Source: Physcia stellaris
Taxonomy: Eukaryota; Ascomycota; Lecanoromycetes; Caliciales; Physciaceae
Direction: 5' to 3'
Length of the DNA: 24,593 nt
NCBI GenBank assembly: GCA_018902385.1
Contig: JABSSW010000112.1
Span: 1 to 24,593 of the forward strand
The translations under genes and the position numbers were made by a program. Below the pieces are notes generated by a model that was not told the DNA's origin, did not search any database, and was given only the letters and a program-made list of their open reading frames with translations. Below, in pieces: positions 1-12,500 of this stretch (positions are counted from its first letter, which is position 1; each line of letters starts with the position of its first letter).

Positions 1-2210
1 ATTTAACGATGTCATCAAATTATTAAAACGATTTAAATATTGTTCGAAAATTTCGTTTTTGTTTTTGGAATTTGCCAAAAAATTTGTTTTCGAAAAGTTA
101 GTGTATGTATTGTGTTTATCGAAATTATCGCACGCGTTTTCAAATCGTTTATTAATTTTCAATGAATTCATACGAATACGCGTTATCATAATCGACACGA
201 TGTTCAATGATATTTCAAATGAATTTTCTGATGATTTCGTGCGTAATAAATTTTATTTTTTTCGTTAAAAAATTGTCATGAATTTGATTCGAATTTGATT
301 TTCAAATGAGCCATTGTTTCATTGTCATGATTTTCATAAAAATTGAAAATATTTTGATATTTAATTTTTATGTTCGTGCTGAATACGAAATATCGACGAA
401 TATTTTTTTTGAAAATGTTAATTAAATAGAAAACGTTCGAAAATTCGTTTTTGAAAAAATATAATTGATTTTCGCAAAAAATTTTAAATAACAACTCGAT
501 AAAATTTTTTCATGTCGAAAATTTTGACGTTTTAAATTTTTTACGAATATTTTTTTGATCAAAATCATGATAAAATTTTTTTGACGTGTTTGTTTATTGA
601 TGAAATTTAAAATTTTCTTTTTCAAAATTGTTTTATTGATCGAAAAATTTTTATTTTTCGATTAATTTATTTTTTTTCGAATTGATGTTAATTTCGACAA
701 CGTTTCATTCGAACAATTTTCGTTTTTGATGAATTAAATTCTTGTCGACAATTTGATTGAACAACAATTGATTTTCGTTTGAATTAATCGAATTGAAAAT
801 CAAAAAATTTTGAATTTGAACGATATTTTGATATTTTTTTGTTTTCAATTGAATATTTGACGATTTTTGTGTTTTTTGTTTCAAATTTTTTTATCAATAC
901 GAATTTTATCAAAACATAAAAATATTTTACATTTGTTATCGATCGATCGACAACGTTTTTTTAAATTCATGATGTTTTGAAAATTACAAATAAAATTGAT
1001 AAATTCGAATCATTGAAAAACGACGCAATTTGAAAATTATCGCGAATTACAAATGTTTTTAAATTTTGTCAATTATTATCGTCGTTTTATTCATGATTAT
1101 TCAAAATTGATTGCATTATTTATTGATTTGTTGAAAAACAATAAATAAAACAAAACATTTGAATTTTTTGTTTGAAAAAAAAATCGAAATTGACGTTTCG
1201 TCGATTGCGCGATATTTTTACATCGATTTTCATTTTTCATTATTATGATTTTGTCAAAAAAATCAAAATGAAAATCGATGTTTCGAATTTCGAAATTTCA
1301 AATATTTTTAATCAATTTGATGAGCAAAAATTATTGACGTTCGATCGCGTTTGATCGCGAAAATGATATCGACAAAATAAATTACGAAATTCATAATCAA
1401 AAATTATTGATTATAATTATGATTTTCAACAATAACGACATTATTTCGAAAACGTTGTTGCGCACGCAATGAAAATGTAATTTGATCACAATAATTTAAA
1501 AAAAATTATGAAACAAAAAAATTTAATTTAAAACAAAAAAATTTAAAATAAAACAAATGAATTTTTAAATTAATTGTTTTATGATTTCGAAATTTTTTAT
1601 CGTTAAACAAAAATCGATTCGACAAATGAATCATCGAAACGTTCAAATTACGAAAAATATCGTCATTTAATATCAAATTTTTGTTCACGTTGCAAAATAA
1701 ATTTGCGTTATCGTCAAAAAACGAATCGATTTTAAAAATCAAAATTTTGTTTCGAATATCGCAACAAATATGATTATTAAAAAACAACGCGCGTGCGAAA
1801 AACAAACGCTGAAATATTAAAAAATTTAAATTCATTGTTTCAATTAATTGATGTACAAATTGTCATTTTTTAAAAAAATACGAAATTTATTTGAAAATTT
1901 TTATGAAAAAATCGCAAAATCGTAAATTTTTTGATTAAAATTTCAAATTATCGACAAAACGATTAAGAAATTTATGGCGAAAAAAATAAAAAAATCATTT
2001 CGTCGTCGATTTAACAAATTTTATTGAAAACTAATTTCGAAAATTTTTTAAATTCAAAAATCGTTTTTATGTATTTGAAAATCTACAACAATAAAAAATT
2101 CATAAACAAAAAACACGATTTATTTTTTGACAAAACATTTTGATATTGATAAAATTGCAATTTGATTTAACGAAAATTTTATGATTCGTTTATGAAATAA
2201 ATTTATTCAT
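1..2210 (+). pseudogene. Degraded RT/RNase H portion of left gypsy element
   Basis: No frame is open for more than about 70 codons. By position this stretch should hold reverse transcriptase and RNase H. The only motif I can support is Leu-Asn-Asp-Ile-Leu at about 816-830, a Tyr/Phe-Leu-Asp-Asp active site with the first Asp changed to Asn. It lies in the same frame as the MNFI integrase segment 1.5 kb downstream. The exact RT and RNase H limits cannot be read. CpT and CpC are almost absent throughout, so most Pro, Gly and Trp codons that would mark the domains are gone. Confidence 0.5.
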
Positions 2211-2221
2211 ATGTCAAAATT

Positions 2222-3200
2222 TGCGATATATGTCAACGTATCAAAATTTATCGACATAAATTTTATGAAAAATTCAAATTTTTTTTTGTTTCGAATATTT
2301 TTTGAAAAAATTATCATGAATTTTATTATCGATTTATTTTTTAACAAACGTCGCGATGCCGTTTATAATTCGATTTTAATAATAATAAATCAACGATCAA
2401 AATAATTAAATACTGTTTCGATTTGATCAAAATCGATATCGTTGCTGTTGTTGACAAAATTTTTTATAAAAAAATTGTTTTTCGATTTGACGTTTCGAAT
2501 GATATAATGAATGACAAAATTTTGTTTTTACAAATGCATTTTGATTTTCGATGTGTTATCACGCACGCATTAAAAAACGATTAAATATTGTTTTTTATTT
2601 TCAAACGAATGATTTAATCGAACGTTAAAATCAAATTTTTGAAACGTATTTGCGTATATTCGTCGACGCGAAACAAACGAAATGAACAAATATATTTTCA
2701 ATGATTGAATTTGTTTATAATAACGTTACGCATTTTTTTACAAATGTTTCGTTTTTATTTAATGTATGATTATCATTCAGAAATTCATTATGTGATCGAG
2801 AACGATTTCATAAAAAAAAAATATTTATTGCAAAAATAAAATAAAACATTTATTTAAAATAAAAACGTTGATAAACGTTTTGAATTCGTTGTCGCAACGC
2901 AAACGAAATATCGTTTTGAATTCGTTAATATATAATCAAAATCATAAATCAAAAATTCAATGTAAATGATTTAGTAATGTTCAATATCAAAATTTTAAAC
3001 GACGTTTTAACAAAAAAATGTCGCACAAATTTGTTGGAATTTTGTCGTGTGAAAAACAAAATCGATGCGCAAACGTATCGTTTAATTTTATTCAATATTT
3101 ATCGCATTCATAATATTTTTCATTTTTCGTTATTGAAAAATTATCATTATAAAAAAACGATAAATACGCGAAACAATTTAGCAAATTTCAAAATTCTCGA
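2222..3200 (+). pseudogene. Broken gypsy integrase (left element)
   Basis: Integrase inserts retrotransposon cDNA into the host genome. The second half of the H2C2 finger (CDICQR, then RHK) starts at 2222. The core begins with MNFI at about 2316, where the family has a catalytic Asp, so the first acidic residue is Asn. The zinc-finger segment and the core are in different frames and join again if one A of the six-A run near 2311-2316 is dropped. TGA stands where Trp is expected near 2310 and at 2683-2685. FVYNN (family FAYNN) lies at about 2710. The C-terminal part at 2977-3200 carries DAQTYRL and IHNIFHFSLL, typical of the end of Ty3/gypsy integrases. It is non-functional. Confidence 0.8.
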
Positions 3201-3331
3201 ATAAAAAAATGGCTGAAAAATTGAAAATTTTAAATAAATGAATGACAAAAAGATATTTGATACAAAATCAAATAATTTGGTGAAATTGAAATATAATCAA
3301 TGATTACATAGAACTCGCGTAATTCAAAATG
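3200..3331 (+). pseudogene. Broken chromodomain after integrase (left element)
   Basis: The frame continues past the TAA at 3202-3204 with two further stops at Trp-like positions (one TGA at 3214-3216), then NNLVKLKY, resembling the YLVKWxGY core of a chromodomain, and a stop directly at the LTR edge. In chromoviruses this domain steers integration to particular chromatin. The match is short and heavily altered, so the call rests mainly on its position between integrase and LTR. Confidence 0.5.
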
Positions 3332-3584
3332 TGTAAGGTTGTTGTAATGGTCTGATGTAGGCGTGTGGGAGGGGAGGAATCAATCGTTGATTGGTGCGTC
3401 AAGACGCAAACGACGTTATTAATTCAAAATTATTTATTTTGTTTCAATGCCTGCAAGGATATGGTTGAGGTTTTATCGTTTAAAACGATAAAACGATGAA
3501 ATCGTTCAACATCAACATATAAGGTGCCATGCAAAAATATAAAATAAACAAACATTCAAACTGCAAACAAATGGAAACCTGACA
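3332..3584 (+). repeat. Probable 3' LTR of left gypsy element, little mutated
   Basis: This segment starts TGTAAGG immediately after the integrase/chromodomain frame and ends CCTGACA, giving TG...CA ends and a length of 253 bases. Unlike the sequence on both sides it contains GG, CC, AG and CT freely, including a G-rich run near 3368-3377. It holds three small inverted repeats: CAATC/GATTG at 3381-3393, GCGTC/GACGC at 3396-3407 and an 11-base pair of arms at 3471-3481 and 3483-3493. No second copy is in the window, so the ends are inferred from position and terminal bases only. Confidence 0.55.
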
Positions 3585-6500
3585 AAAAAATCGTTTAGGT
3601 GATTTCGCATATTCATTTTGAAATCGAAATCAAAATCGTCCAAAATGAACAGAATCGAAATTCAACGAATGCTCGAAAATTCGTAAATGTTCAAATTTCG
3701 TTTGAATAAATAAAAAATTTAGATCGAAATCAATTCAAAAAAAATTTTCGAAATTTTCGATTTTTTGAATTATGTAATAGAACGAAAATTTTGTAAAATT
3801 TTAAAAAAATTAAAATAAAAAATCAATTCGTTTGAAAATTCGAAACGTTTTTGAATTTCATAATTTAACATTTCGAAATAAATGTTTCGAAATGTTTTCG
3901 TAATTTCATTTTTTCGTTTTTTTTCAATTTGTAAAAAATAAATAGAAATTTGTTTTTGTTTTTCAATCGTTCGTCAAATTGATTTCGTCAAAATTGAAAA
4001 TTTTTTTTTCGTCGTTCAATTTGTATATCGAATACGACGTCATTGTTTGAATAAAAATTTTTTTTTTTTTCGTTTTCGATGCGAATTTTCAAAATAATTG
4101 ATCGCGACGTTGATATTTTGTCGTAATTTTCACGCACGATATTTTTTCATTTGTTTTCGAAATCATTCGAAAAATTATTATTGTGTTAAGAATCGCAATT
4201 TTCGAAACAATTTTCGTCAAAATCGAATAACAAAAATTTGAATATTATGTTGAAAACGATTTTCAGTCGCAATTTTTCAAAGCATTCGCGATATTTTCGT
4301 TGACGTCAATAATTAATTAATGAAAATTTTTTTCGACATATTGAAATTTTATGTTTTTGCGTTCTGACGCGTGCGTTGTTATAATATTTACGAAATCGTT
4401 TTCGTCATATGCAAAAATAAATAAATTGTCGTATTGATGATTATATACATAAATAAACGTTGCGTAAAACGTTGAAAAATATTTTACGCGAAAAAAATTC
4501 GACGATAAAAAATATGCGTATTGAAATCGTTCGAATCAAAAAAATTGTTAATAAATTACATTCGTGAAATAATCGTCACGTTGTTTTCAAATCGACGAAA
4601 TTTAATATTTATCAAAAAATCGTCGATGTTTCGATGAAATTGAAATTAACGATTCAAATATTAATATATGACGATTTCGATTTTCGATATTGAAAATTTT
4701 TCATTCAAAATTTGCATTGAAACTAATCGTTTACGATTGCGCAATTACATTGAATTTTTTTGAACAAAAATTTGAAAAATCAAAATCGATCACAAAAACA
4801 AAACGATTTACAAAATCGCAATGCGATATCACATGATTTTTTGAAAATGTTTGTTTTCGTTTGTTTTCGAAATTTTGAACGTTTTTGATACGAATTTCAA
4901 ACGTTGAAATTTTTTATTCAAAACATTTCGAAATGTTTTTTTAATCATTGATTTTTTCAAATTTTCGATAAAAAACAAAATGAAAAAACAATTGTAATAC
5001 GTTCGCGTTATTGAAAATTTACAATCGATTTTTTTGAAAAATTATATCGTTTTTCGTTATCGAAATTTTGATATTAATAATGAATGTAATTCGATTTTCG
5101 AATTATAAGCGCATTCTAATAAAAACGTCATATTGAAATCGATTTAATCGTGACGTTAATCAATAACGTCAAAACATTACGACGATAAATATAAATAAAG
5201 TGTCAATTTTTTTTTTGAATTTCAACGATTAATTTTACATTTACAATACGATAATACGATATTTGATAATTAATAAAAATTTGAAATTTAAAAATTTTCA
5301 CGTTTTTCAATAAATCGAACATTTTCGTAAAAAAAAAAAATTTTTATTGAAATTTTTTCAAAAGCGCGTTTAACAATACAAATAAAATTCAAAACGAAAA
5401 ATTTTCGTAACGAAAAAATTATCAATAAAAAATTTGACATACGAAAATGAAATATAATCGCATTTCAAAACAAACAAAAAATTGACGTTGATCGAACGAC
5501 AAAATTGTTGAAAATCGAAAAACAATTTGTTAAACGTAATTTTAAAAAAATTTTTAAAGCAATTTTAAACAAAATTAAATGTAAACTTTGAATCGATTTA
5601 TCGTGATTCAAAAAATTTCAATCGTTTGAAATTTATTTGACAAATTGAAAAAAAATTAACATCATTATAAAAGCAATATGTCGATTTCATTTATTTTTCA
5701 AACGACGTTTTTCGAAAAATCGATTTGAATACGTCGAAATCAATCAAACGACAAACAATTAGCGAATTATTTCGAATAATGACGATTTTGAAAAATTGTA
5801 ATATATTATCATTTTCGATAAAAAGTTTTTCAAAATCATTCAAAACGAAATTCGAAAATATTGATTTCGTTTAAAAAATTGAAATTTTCAAAAAACAAAT
5901 GATAAATTTCAATTTGAAAAAAATATCAATTCAAAAAATCGTTTTGTTTTGTTCGAAAACGATTTTATTCGAAAAATCGAAAAAAATTTGTACGAACAAA
6001 TTTTTTTCGATTAAAAAAAAAATTCGAACATGTTTTAATTTACAATAAATTTAATATCGTCGTCAAAATTTTATTTTGTGTAAAATGTTGAAACGACGAA
6101 AATAAACAAACAAAAAAATGAAAATTTTTTCATTTTATATCGTTTTATCAAAATTAACAAATCATGAATCGTGCTTTACAAAACGATTGACTGTATTGAT
6201 TGATTAATTAGACGTTAAATGTTTACAAATTTGCAAAAATAAATAAAATCAATGCATTTGAAATTGCAAACAATGCGACGTCAAATTTCAAATACGTTAA
6301 TTTCGACGTAAAATTAAACATAATGATACATATTTTTATTTGTCAAATTTATTTATCAAATCGTAATAAAAATAATGAACGTTAACGAATGATTCATTCG
6401 AAATGATTTGTCAAAAATAAAAAAATCGATTTTCAAATATTCGAAAATTTTACGACATCGTTTCGATTTTTTTGTTTTGTATTTTTTAAAAAATCAATTT

Positions 6501-9257
6501 TTGTCAAATTTTTTTGACAATTAAAACGAATTTTAAAAAAATAAAAACATTGTTATTTTTGATGTTTTGTTAAAAAATTCAAATCGATAAAATTTTTTGC
6601 GTTTTTAAAAATTAAACGTTTTACGAAATTGACGATTTCAAATTTTATGCGAAAAAATTTGATTAAATAACGTCGATTTTGAACGTAAAAATTGAAAATG
6701 AAAAAAAACGAAAAATTAAAAAATTTAACGATCGAAAATATTATTTTGAAAATTTTTTTCAAATCGATAAAATTTCAAAAATTTTATTTCACGTCGCGAA
6801 CGACGTTTTTTCGTTATCGACGTAATAATTTTTTTTAACAAAAATTTTCAATCGATTCAATTGACGATATTAAAAAATTTTTTTTGTCATTATCAAATGA
6901 TTTCGATAAAATTTTTCGAAAATATCGACGAACGTTATATTTAATCGATTACGAAAATTTGAAAATTTTTAAACGAATAAAAAAAACGTCAAATCGCATC
7001 AATTGACGTAATTAAAAATCAAAATTGTAATAATTCGAAATTTCAAAACGATCGTTGATTTTTTGAAATAAAAATTCAAATCGAAAACGACAATAAAAAA
7101 TTTTGAATTTTATAAATCGAAATTTTTTATCATTTTTATATTCACGACAAATTTATAATTTCGAAAAAATCAATATACGAATTTTTGATTTTTTAGAAAA
7201 GGTCATTTAAATCAATCAGAAAAACGAATTTTTTTTGCAATTGAAATTATCGTTTATTTTTATTTTACATTTTATCAACGAAATCAAAATTAAATTTTTG
7301 AATTTTTTTTACAAATTAATTCAAGTTAACAATATGTAAATTGTTACATTTTGAAATAATTTTTCGTATTTTACGATCAATTTTTATTATAACATTCAAA
7401 ATCAAATCGTTATATTCAAAAAATTAATCATTAAACGTTTTAATTATTGATTTCGAACATTCAATCAAACGATTTCAAAAAAATCAAAATTTTAAAATAT
7501 CGAAATTTTTGACACGATAATCGTTCGCATGTTAATTTTGTTTCGACAAATTGATAATTAATATAAATGTGATCGAATATAACGAATCATGTTTTAATTT
7601 TTGATTTCAAAATTAACGTGATTGTGAAATTTGACGATTTATCGCACATTGTTTTTTAACGATTCAACATTTTGTATTTATTTGTTTTTGCAAATTTATT
7701 GTTACGTTTTGTTTAATTTCAATCACGATAACAATTATTTTTCACGATTCATGATATTACAATTGTTTTCAATTTTTATCGCTCGTCGTGATTGAAAATT
7801 TGTTAAACGAAAATAAAATTTCAAATCGATCAAATTTTTCGTGAAAAATTGTTTTTCGAAACAAATTTTTTTCGTTAATCAAATCGAACGAAATTTTCGA
7901 CGATAAAAACGACAACGAATTTTTTTATTTTTGAATATCGAAATTATCATGATTTATTTTTATCGTTAAAAATTTTCGAAAATAAAAAACGATTAAATTT
8001 TGAATCGATATTATTCGTTAAAAAAAACAATTTATTCAACGAAATGATCATTTCATTTTTGAAATTGAACGATATTTTTAAAAAATAACGAAATCGACGA
8101 AAAATTAATCAACGACAAATTTGTGAATTAATTTTCGAAATTTATGAATGAATCAAAAACTATATTATCGTTTTTGAAATGATCAAATCGTTTGTCAATT
8201 GAAATATTTTTCAACATCATTTCGACGATTTTTTCAATTTGTTAAAAATTGTTATAACGTTTTCGATCGAATTAAAAATATTTAATGTGTTTTAAAAATT
8301 TTCATCAACGTTTTCGTCAAATTGTTCATAAAATTCAAACTCAAAATTTATTCGATATCGACAATATTTTGAAATAATACGTTCGTTTCAAAACGAATGT
8401 TCGAAAAATCGAATATAAAATGATTAAATTGAACAACAAACGAAATAAAATCAAATATTCATTTGTTTTGTGCAAAAAAAACTTTAAAAATCGTTAACAA
8501 ATTTAATTCAAATAAACGTTCAAAAAAAATTGCGAATTATATGACGAAAAAATTGAAATTAACGATTCGATAAACAATTTGATCGATTTTTTCACGTTTT
8601 TTTCAAACGCGAATCGTTATAATTTCAATTGTTGATCGTCGATTTGATGTTCGAATTGAAAAAATCAACGTTCACGATAAATTCACGATCAACAACGATT
8701 GAATTACGAAATTGTTCAATTTATGATCATGACAATAATTGACTGAATTCAAAAAACACAATTAAACATATTCAATCTCGTCGATAAACAATTTGATTAT
8801 TTTCGAAAATCAAATAATGATGATTAATTTTTCGAAAACATTTATGAATTTTCGAATTATCAAATAATATTTCGAAAAATCGAAAATATTTCGATTTCAA
8901 AATTTCAATTTTTTTACGAATCAAAATTTAAATAATTTTTTAAAAATTTAAAAATATTATCGTTTCAAAACAAATTTCAAAATTTCGTTCAAAAAATCAA
9001 TTGAAATTAAATAATGTTTTTCAAACGTAAAATTCGTTTTTATTATTTTATTTTGTTCGCGTGAAAAAATATCAACAAATATATAAATTGTCATCAACAT
9101 TCGAAAAATTTTGGAATTCAAAAATCAATTTTAATTTTTTCAAAACGATTTTTTTTGTTCGATTGCAATTTCGTTTGTTAAATCGAATTTACGTCGACGT
9201 TTTTCGTCAAATTCAAAAACGATTATAAACATGATTCGATTATCGATCAATTGATTG
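3585..9257. other. AT-rich, CpT/CpC-depleted DNA without recognisable gene
   Basis: Neither strand has an open frame longer than about 70 codons, and no retrotransposon motif could be recognised. C is followed almost only by A or G. In blocks 4081-4200, 6001-6120 and 8041-8160 I count one CpT/ApG and no CpC/GpG. Dispersed A and T runs occur throughout. The likeliest content is older transposon DNA mutated beyond recognition. A small less-altered patch lies near 7190-7225. Confidence 0.8.
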
Positions 9258-9613
9258 TGTAAGAATGTAAACATTGCGTGACTAGAATGTGCGAATAATA
9301 GTATGAATTGCTATGATAGATGTTAGACACATAGTAGAACTAATTGCTAAAGAAACAGAAAAAAGTTCGTGAAATTTCGAGTATATAAGCACGAAATGCG
9401 ACAGTTAAATTCACAACGTTTTAGCGTTCGCTTGATCGATTTCGTTTCATTACAATTGTTTTTTTTCTGAATGATCGATTTTTCGCGTCAGTTATCAATG
9501 TTTTTATAACATATCAGAAATGTATCGCAACAGCGTTGTTTTGTAGATAACTTTGTGTTTTCGACGTGTAATCTTGAAGCATTGTAATTCAATAAATAAA
9601 AATAACAGTAACA
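9258..9613 (-). repeat. 3' LTR of minus-strand gypsy element
   Basis: Begins TGTAAGA and ends GTAACA on the plus strand, that is TGTTAC...CTTACA in element orientation, giving TG/CA ends and about 356 bases. Its first 200 bases (9258-9457) align with 16492-16690 with few differences, nearly all transitions. A TATATAAGC box is shared by both copies. The end at 9613 is chosen from the terminal CA only, because the two copies diverge after the shared block and this copy has about 100 extra bases. Confidence 0.75.
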
Positions 9614-10388
9614 ATGTAATGCAATTTCAAATATCGCGTTCGTGTTGTGAAGTCGAATCGAAATGAATCGCGTCGTGTGTTGATGAATGTTTATTTCAAT
9701 TTTTCAATTTACTTTTTGAATTTTTTTTTTAGCATTTTTACTTCATAACATAATAAATATTTTATTTGATTTTTTTTGTTTTTGCGATAACAACAATTAT
9801 TGCGACAATGATGTCAACATGATATATCGTTGTCTGTACAGCTATCACATCGCTTTTGCAAATGATAATGTTGTCGCAATGATGTTTCAACGACGACGAA
9901 ATTGATTTTCGACGTCGACAATGCAATGCGTGTGTTAACGATGCAACAAATCATGATTTCATTTTTTTTTTTCGTCGTTGTTTGTTACGTTTCGCAAAAC
10001 ACGCAATTTGCTGTTTTTGCTGTAAGTGTATTGTAAATAGCGATGACGTTGTTGACGCGTGCTAAACTGATAAATTTTTTTACGTTCGAGTTGTTAGTCA
10101 CAATCAATACAACAACATATATTCGAATCGCGATGTTCGCGATCGCATGTAATCAAATTCAATAAACAAACACACACAATTGTTTTTCATATCAGTTTGA
10201 ATGTAACAAAATCAATTCATATGTGATGTCAACGTGCGTTCGAAATTTCGCACAAATTCAAAACACGTTTGCGTTTTTTTTGACGACAACAAGCGAAACA
10301 AATGTCGAATTTTGCAACAAAATTTTCGCATTACTGCGAAAAACAATGTTTTTTACGCAGTTGCAAAACAACGTTCGCATTCTCGTTG
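9614..10388. other. 3' untranslated part of gypsy element; no gene seen
   Basis: This lies between the left LTR and the last open frames of the element. No conserved motif is visible on either strand. It contains a 10-base inverted repeat, ATTGCGACAA at 9799-9808 and its reverse complement at 9871-9880. CpA, TpG and CpG are common and CpC is rare, as in the rest of the element. Confidence 0.5.
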
Positions 10389-11051
10389 TCAAAAATAACG
10401 ACAATTTGAAATTGATTTTTCAGCATTGAAAAATAATAGCATACGATTTTTGTGCGTAGCGTGATTAACATGAAACAAAATGACATAAAAAAATTCGTTG
10501 TTTTTTATTAAATTTTCGCAAGATTGCGTTGCAACAATTGTCACGTCAAAATTCGCTGAAAACGATTTTTTGTTTTTTTTTTTTCGTCTGTTTTTGCTTT
10601 TGCTCGAAAGCAAGTCAAGATTTGAGTTTTGTTTTGTTCGATTTTCGCGTCGTTTTTTCTTTTTATTTTTTCGTTTTCGTTTCGTTTCGTTTGTTTTGAT
10701 TTCGTTGCGTCTGTATCGCAAGTAAATTCGTTTGTTGTCGCGTTTGTTTTTGCGTCGATTTCGATTCAGCAAGATCGCGTAATCAATGATAAACAGAATT
10801 TCATTAAACGCGACGACAGTTAACATGACGCAATCGAAATCGATTTGATTGTTGTGATGTGAATTTTGATTGATAAATTTATCGACGCGTTGATTTACAT
10901 TTTCGTGTTTTTTTCGATTTAATCGCATATTCGATGATTTTGCTTGTTGTTGTGTGTTTTTTCGCTGAATGTTGAATTTTGTTTTTTTTGTGACGTGTTG
11001 TTTTGTTGTTTGAACTTTTGTTTTATATGAAATGTATGTGCATGTAATCAA
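10389..11051 (-). other. Lys/Arg/Asn-rich open frame downstream of chromodomain, probably not a gene
   Basis: At 220 codons this is the longest open frame of the AT-rich compartment. It lies on the coding strand of the gypsy element, after the chromodomain and before the 3' LTR. The product would be very basic and low in complexity, with long runs of K, R and N in the middle, as expected when a purine-rich strand loses its C-containing codons. A few stretches look less biased (for example LFHVNHATHKNRMLL near the end), so a remnant of a 3' extension of pol cannot be excluded. No known domain is visible. Confidence 0.3.
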
Positions 11052-11234
11052 AACAATTTACAATATCATTTTATTGTTTGTGTTTTTGCGTCGCAATTAT
11101 TGTTATTTTTGTTTTTGAATCGTTCACGTTTTTCAATTTTAAAGATTGACGTGTTTGTTTTTCTGTTGAAAATTTTTCGCTCGATTTCGTTTTGAATTTG
11201 TTTGTTTTTCGACGTTTCGTTTTTCAGACTTGCG

Positions 11235-11456
11235 TAGTTCGCGCGCATTTTCGAATTTGACAATTGCGTTTTTCGCATTTCGAAATGTTTCATTGATTTT
11301 CACGAGTTTTCATATGACGATGAATTTATTCATGCAATAAAATATTCAGACTGGATTTTTCTAATGCGCTTGTTTAGCATTTGCGATATTTTTCATTTTT
11401 TTTTCGTTTTTCACTAGTATTGATTGCGATTTTGAATTTGCGTCGTCACGACTATA
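11235..11456 (-). pseudogene. Broken chromodomain of gypsy element
   Basis: Reading on past the stop that ends the integrase C-terminus gives DDANSKSQSILVKNEK, the usual linker after the LLEPY motif. Then come stops at probable Trp positions, the segment LNILLHE resembling the YLVKWKG core, and in another frame NAKNAIVKFENAR, resembling the closing helix of a chromodomain. At least one frameshift and three stops interrupt it. In chromoviruses this domain directs integration into marked chromatin. Confidence 0.55.
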
Positions 11457-12500
11457 TCAGAATTCGAGTAAAAAAACATGAAACACAAAATGTATGAATT
11501 TATATTGTTTAAACAAATCAAGCTCGTAAGTTTGCGTATTTATTTTTTTGATAATTTCGAAAAAATTCAGCTGTTTATGATCAATTTTTTTTTTGAAACG
11601 CAATGTGCGTATATTTACATCACGTAACAACATTTTTTTTTCAAATTCAAAATTTTTCATTATATGATTTTCATTATAATATTTGATTTGTTGTTCGAAA
11701 AACGTTTTTCACAATTTCATTAAATGCGCTCGATTGTTTCGCAACGTTTTTGCTTTGTCTGTTGCAAATGCTGTTTTTTTTTTTTGAAAATTGTTCACAG
11801 AATCGCTGTTTAGAATCGCAACGTATTCAGACAAAAATTTTTGAAAAATTTGATCAATATTTGAATGTTTGTTATTATTGTAAACAAATTGTGTCATGAA
11901 TAGCAATTCTGATCAATTATTCTGTTTGAAATTGCAATACACACGCAAATAATGTTCGAGCACAACATTTTGTTTTTTTGTTTGTTCATTTGTTTGTGAA
12001 TGAAAAACAATGTTAAATTTACGTTTCGTTTTCAGATTTCAGCACAAAATAAATCAGAAATTGTTTGTGAAAAAAAATTTTCGATTCGAAATAATGTTAC
12101 GCATCATTTCATGACGACATACGAATTTTCGTCATAGCAAATTCGCAAAATTTATCGCGTTTAACGTTTTTGTGATTGTTATGTACGTTGCGTATTTCGT
12201 CAATTTGTTTATCAATATTAATATTGAATCGTTAATTTTTTTCGTATAAGAATTTTTAGCAAAAGACATATTTGTAATGAAATTCATGATAACTGTATCA
12301 AATGATTGTTTTTCATTTGATGAAATTGTTATCATATCGTTATAAAATTTATGTCGATGAATTCGTATTCGTTGACAATTTGAACAAATGCGTACATAAT
12401 TTGTTATTTTTTTAATCATGTCAAATCAAAAGTATTTGCGTCGCACAACATTTTCGATTTTTGTTCGCGCAAAATGTTTAACATTTGAATCGTCATGATT
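11457..12500 (-). pseudogene. Broken DD35E integrase of gypsy element
   Basis: The H2C2 finger is visible: NHDDSNVKHF with its His residues, then a TGA for Trp at 12426-12428, then CSNCQR with the Cys codons at 12375-12386. The catalytic core follows. MNFIT puts Asn at 12282-12284 where the family has Asp; ISNRK puts Asn at 12084-12086 in place of the second Asp; QTKKQN puts Lys at 11976-11978 in place of Glu. The last two sites are 36 codons apart, exactly the D-35-E spacing, so the alignment is secure and all three acidic residues are lost. QFVYNNNKHS and the C-terminal NIRTLRFKKK and FHVFLLE follow. The enzyme cannot be active. Each change fits mutation of C before C or T on one strand. 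Confidence 0.9.

Larger units (their letters stand above)
1..3584 (+). mobile_element. Ty3/gypsy chromovirus-type retrotransposon, 3' part, heavily mutated
   Basis: This is the 3' portion of a plus-strand LTR retrotransposon whose 5' end lies outside the window. Seen in order: an RT active-site-like LNDIL at about 813-833, an H2C2 zinc-finger half (CDICQR) at 2222-2239, the integrase core start with MNFI at about 2316-2327, the FVYNN motif near 2710, the integrase C-terminal domain at 2977-3200, a broken chromodomain and a probable 3' LTR at 3332-3584. The distance from the RT LND to the integrase MNF is 1,500 bases, against 1,519 in the better preserved element at 9.3-16.7 kb, which supports the weak RT call. 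Nearly all conserved Trp positions read TGA and conserved Asp reads Asn. No open frame is long enough to function. Confidence 0.8.

Noticed and set aside
940-955. GATC-rich palindromic run as a regulatory site
   Set aside because: ATCGATCGATCG-type strings arise easily where only CpG and CpA survive; nothing is linked to it.
9799-9880. 10-base inverted repeat as transposon ends or a terminator
   Set aside because: No target duplication or gene is associated with it, and short inverted repeats are frequent in this biased sequence.
10389-11051. 220-codon basic open frame as a nucleic-acid-binding protein
   Set aside because: Its K/R/N-rich composition follows from the purine bias and lost C-containing codons of that strand, there is no domain, and it lies in the 3' part of a dead retrotransposon.
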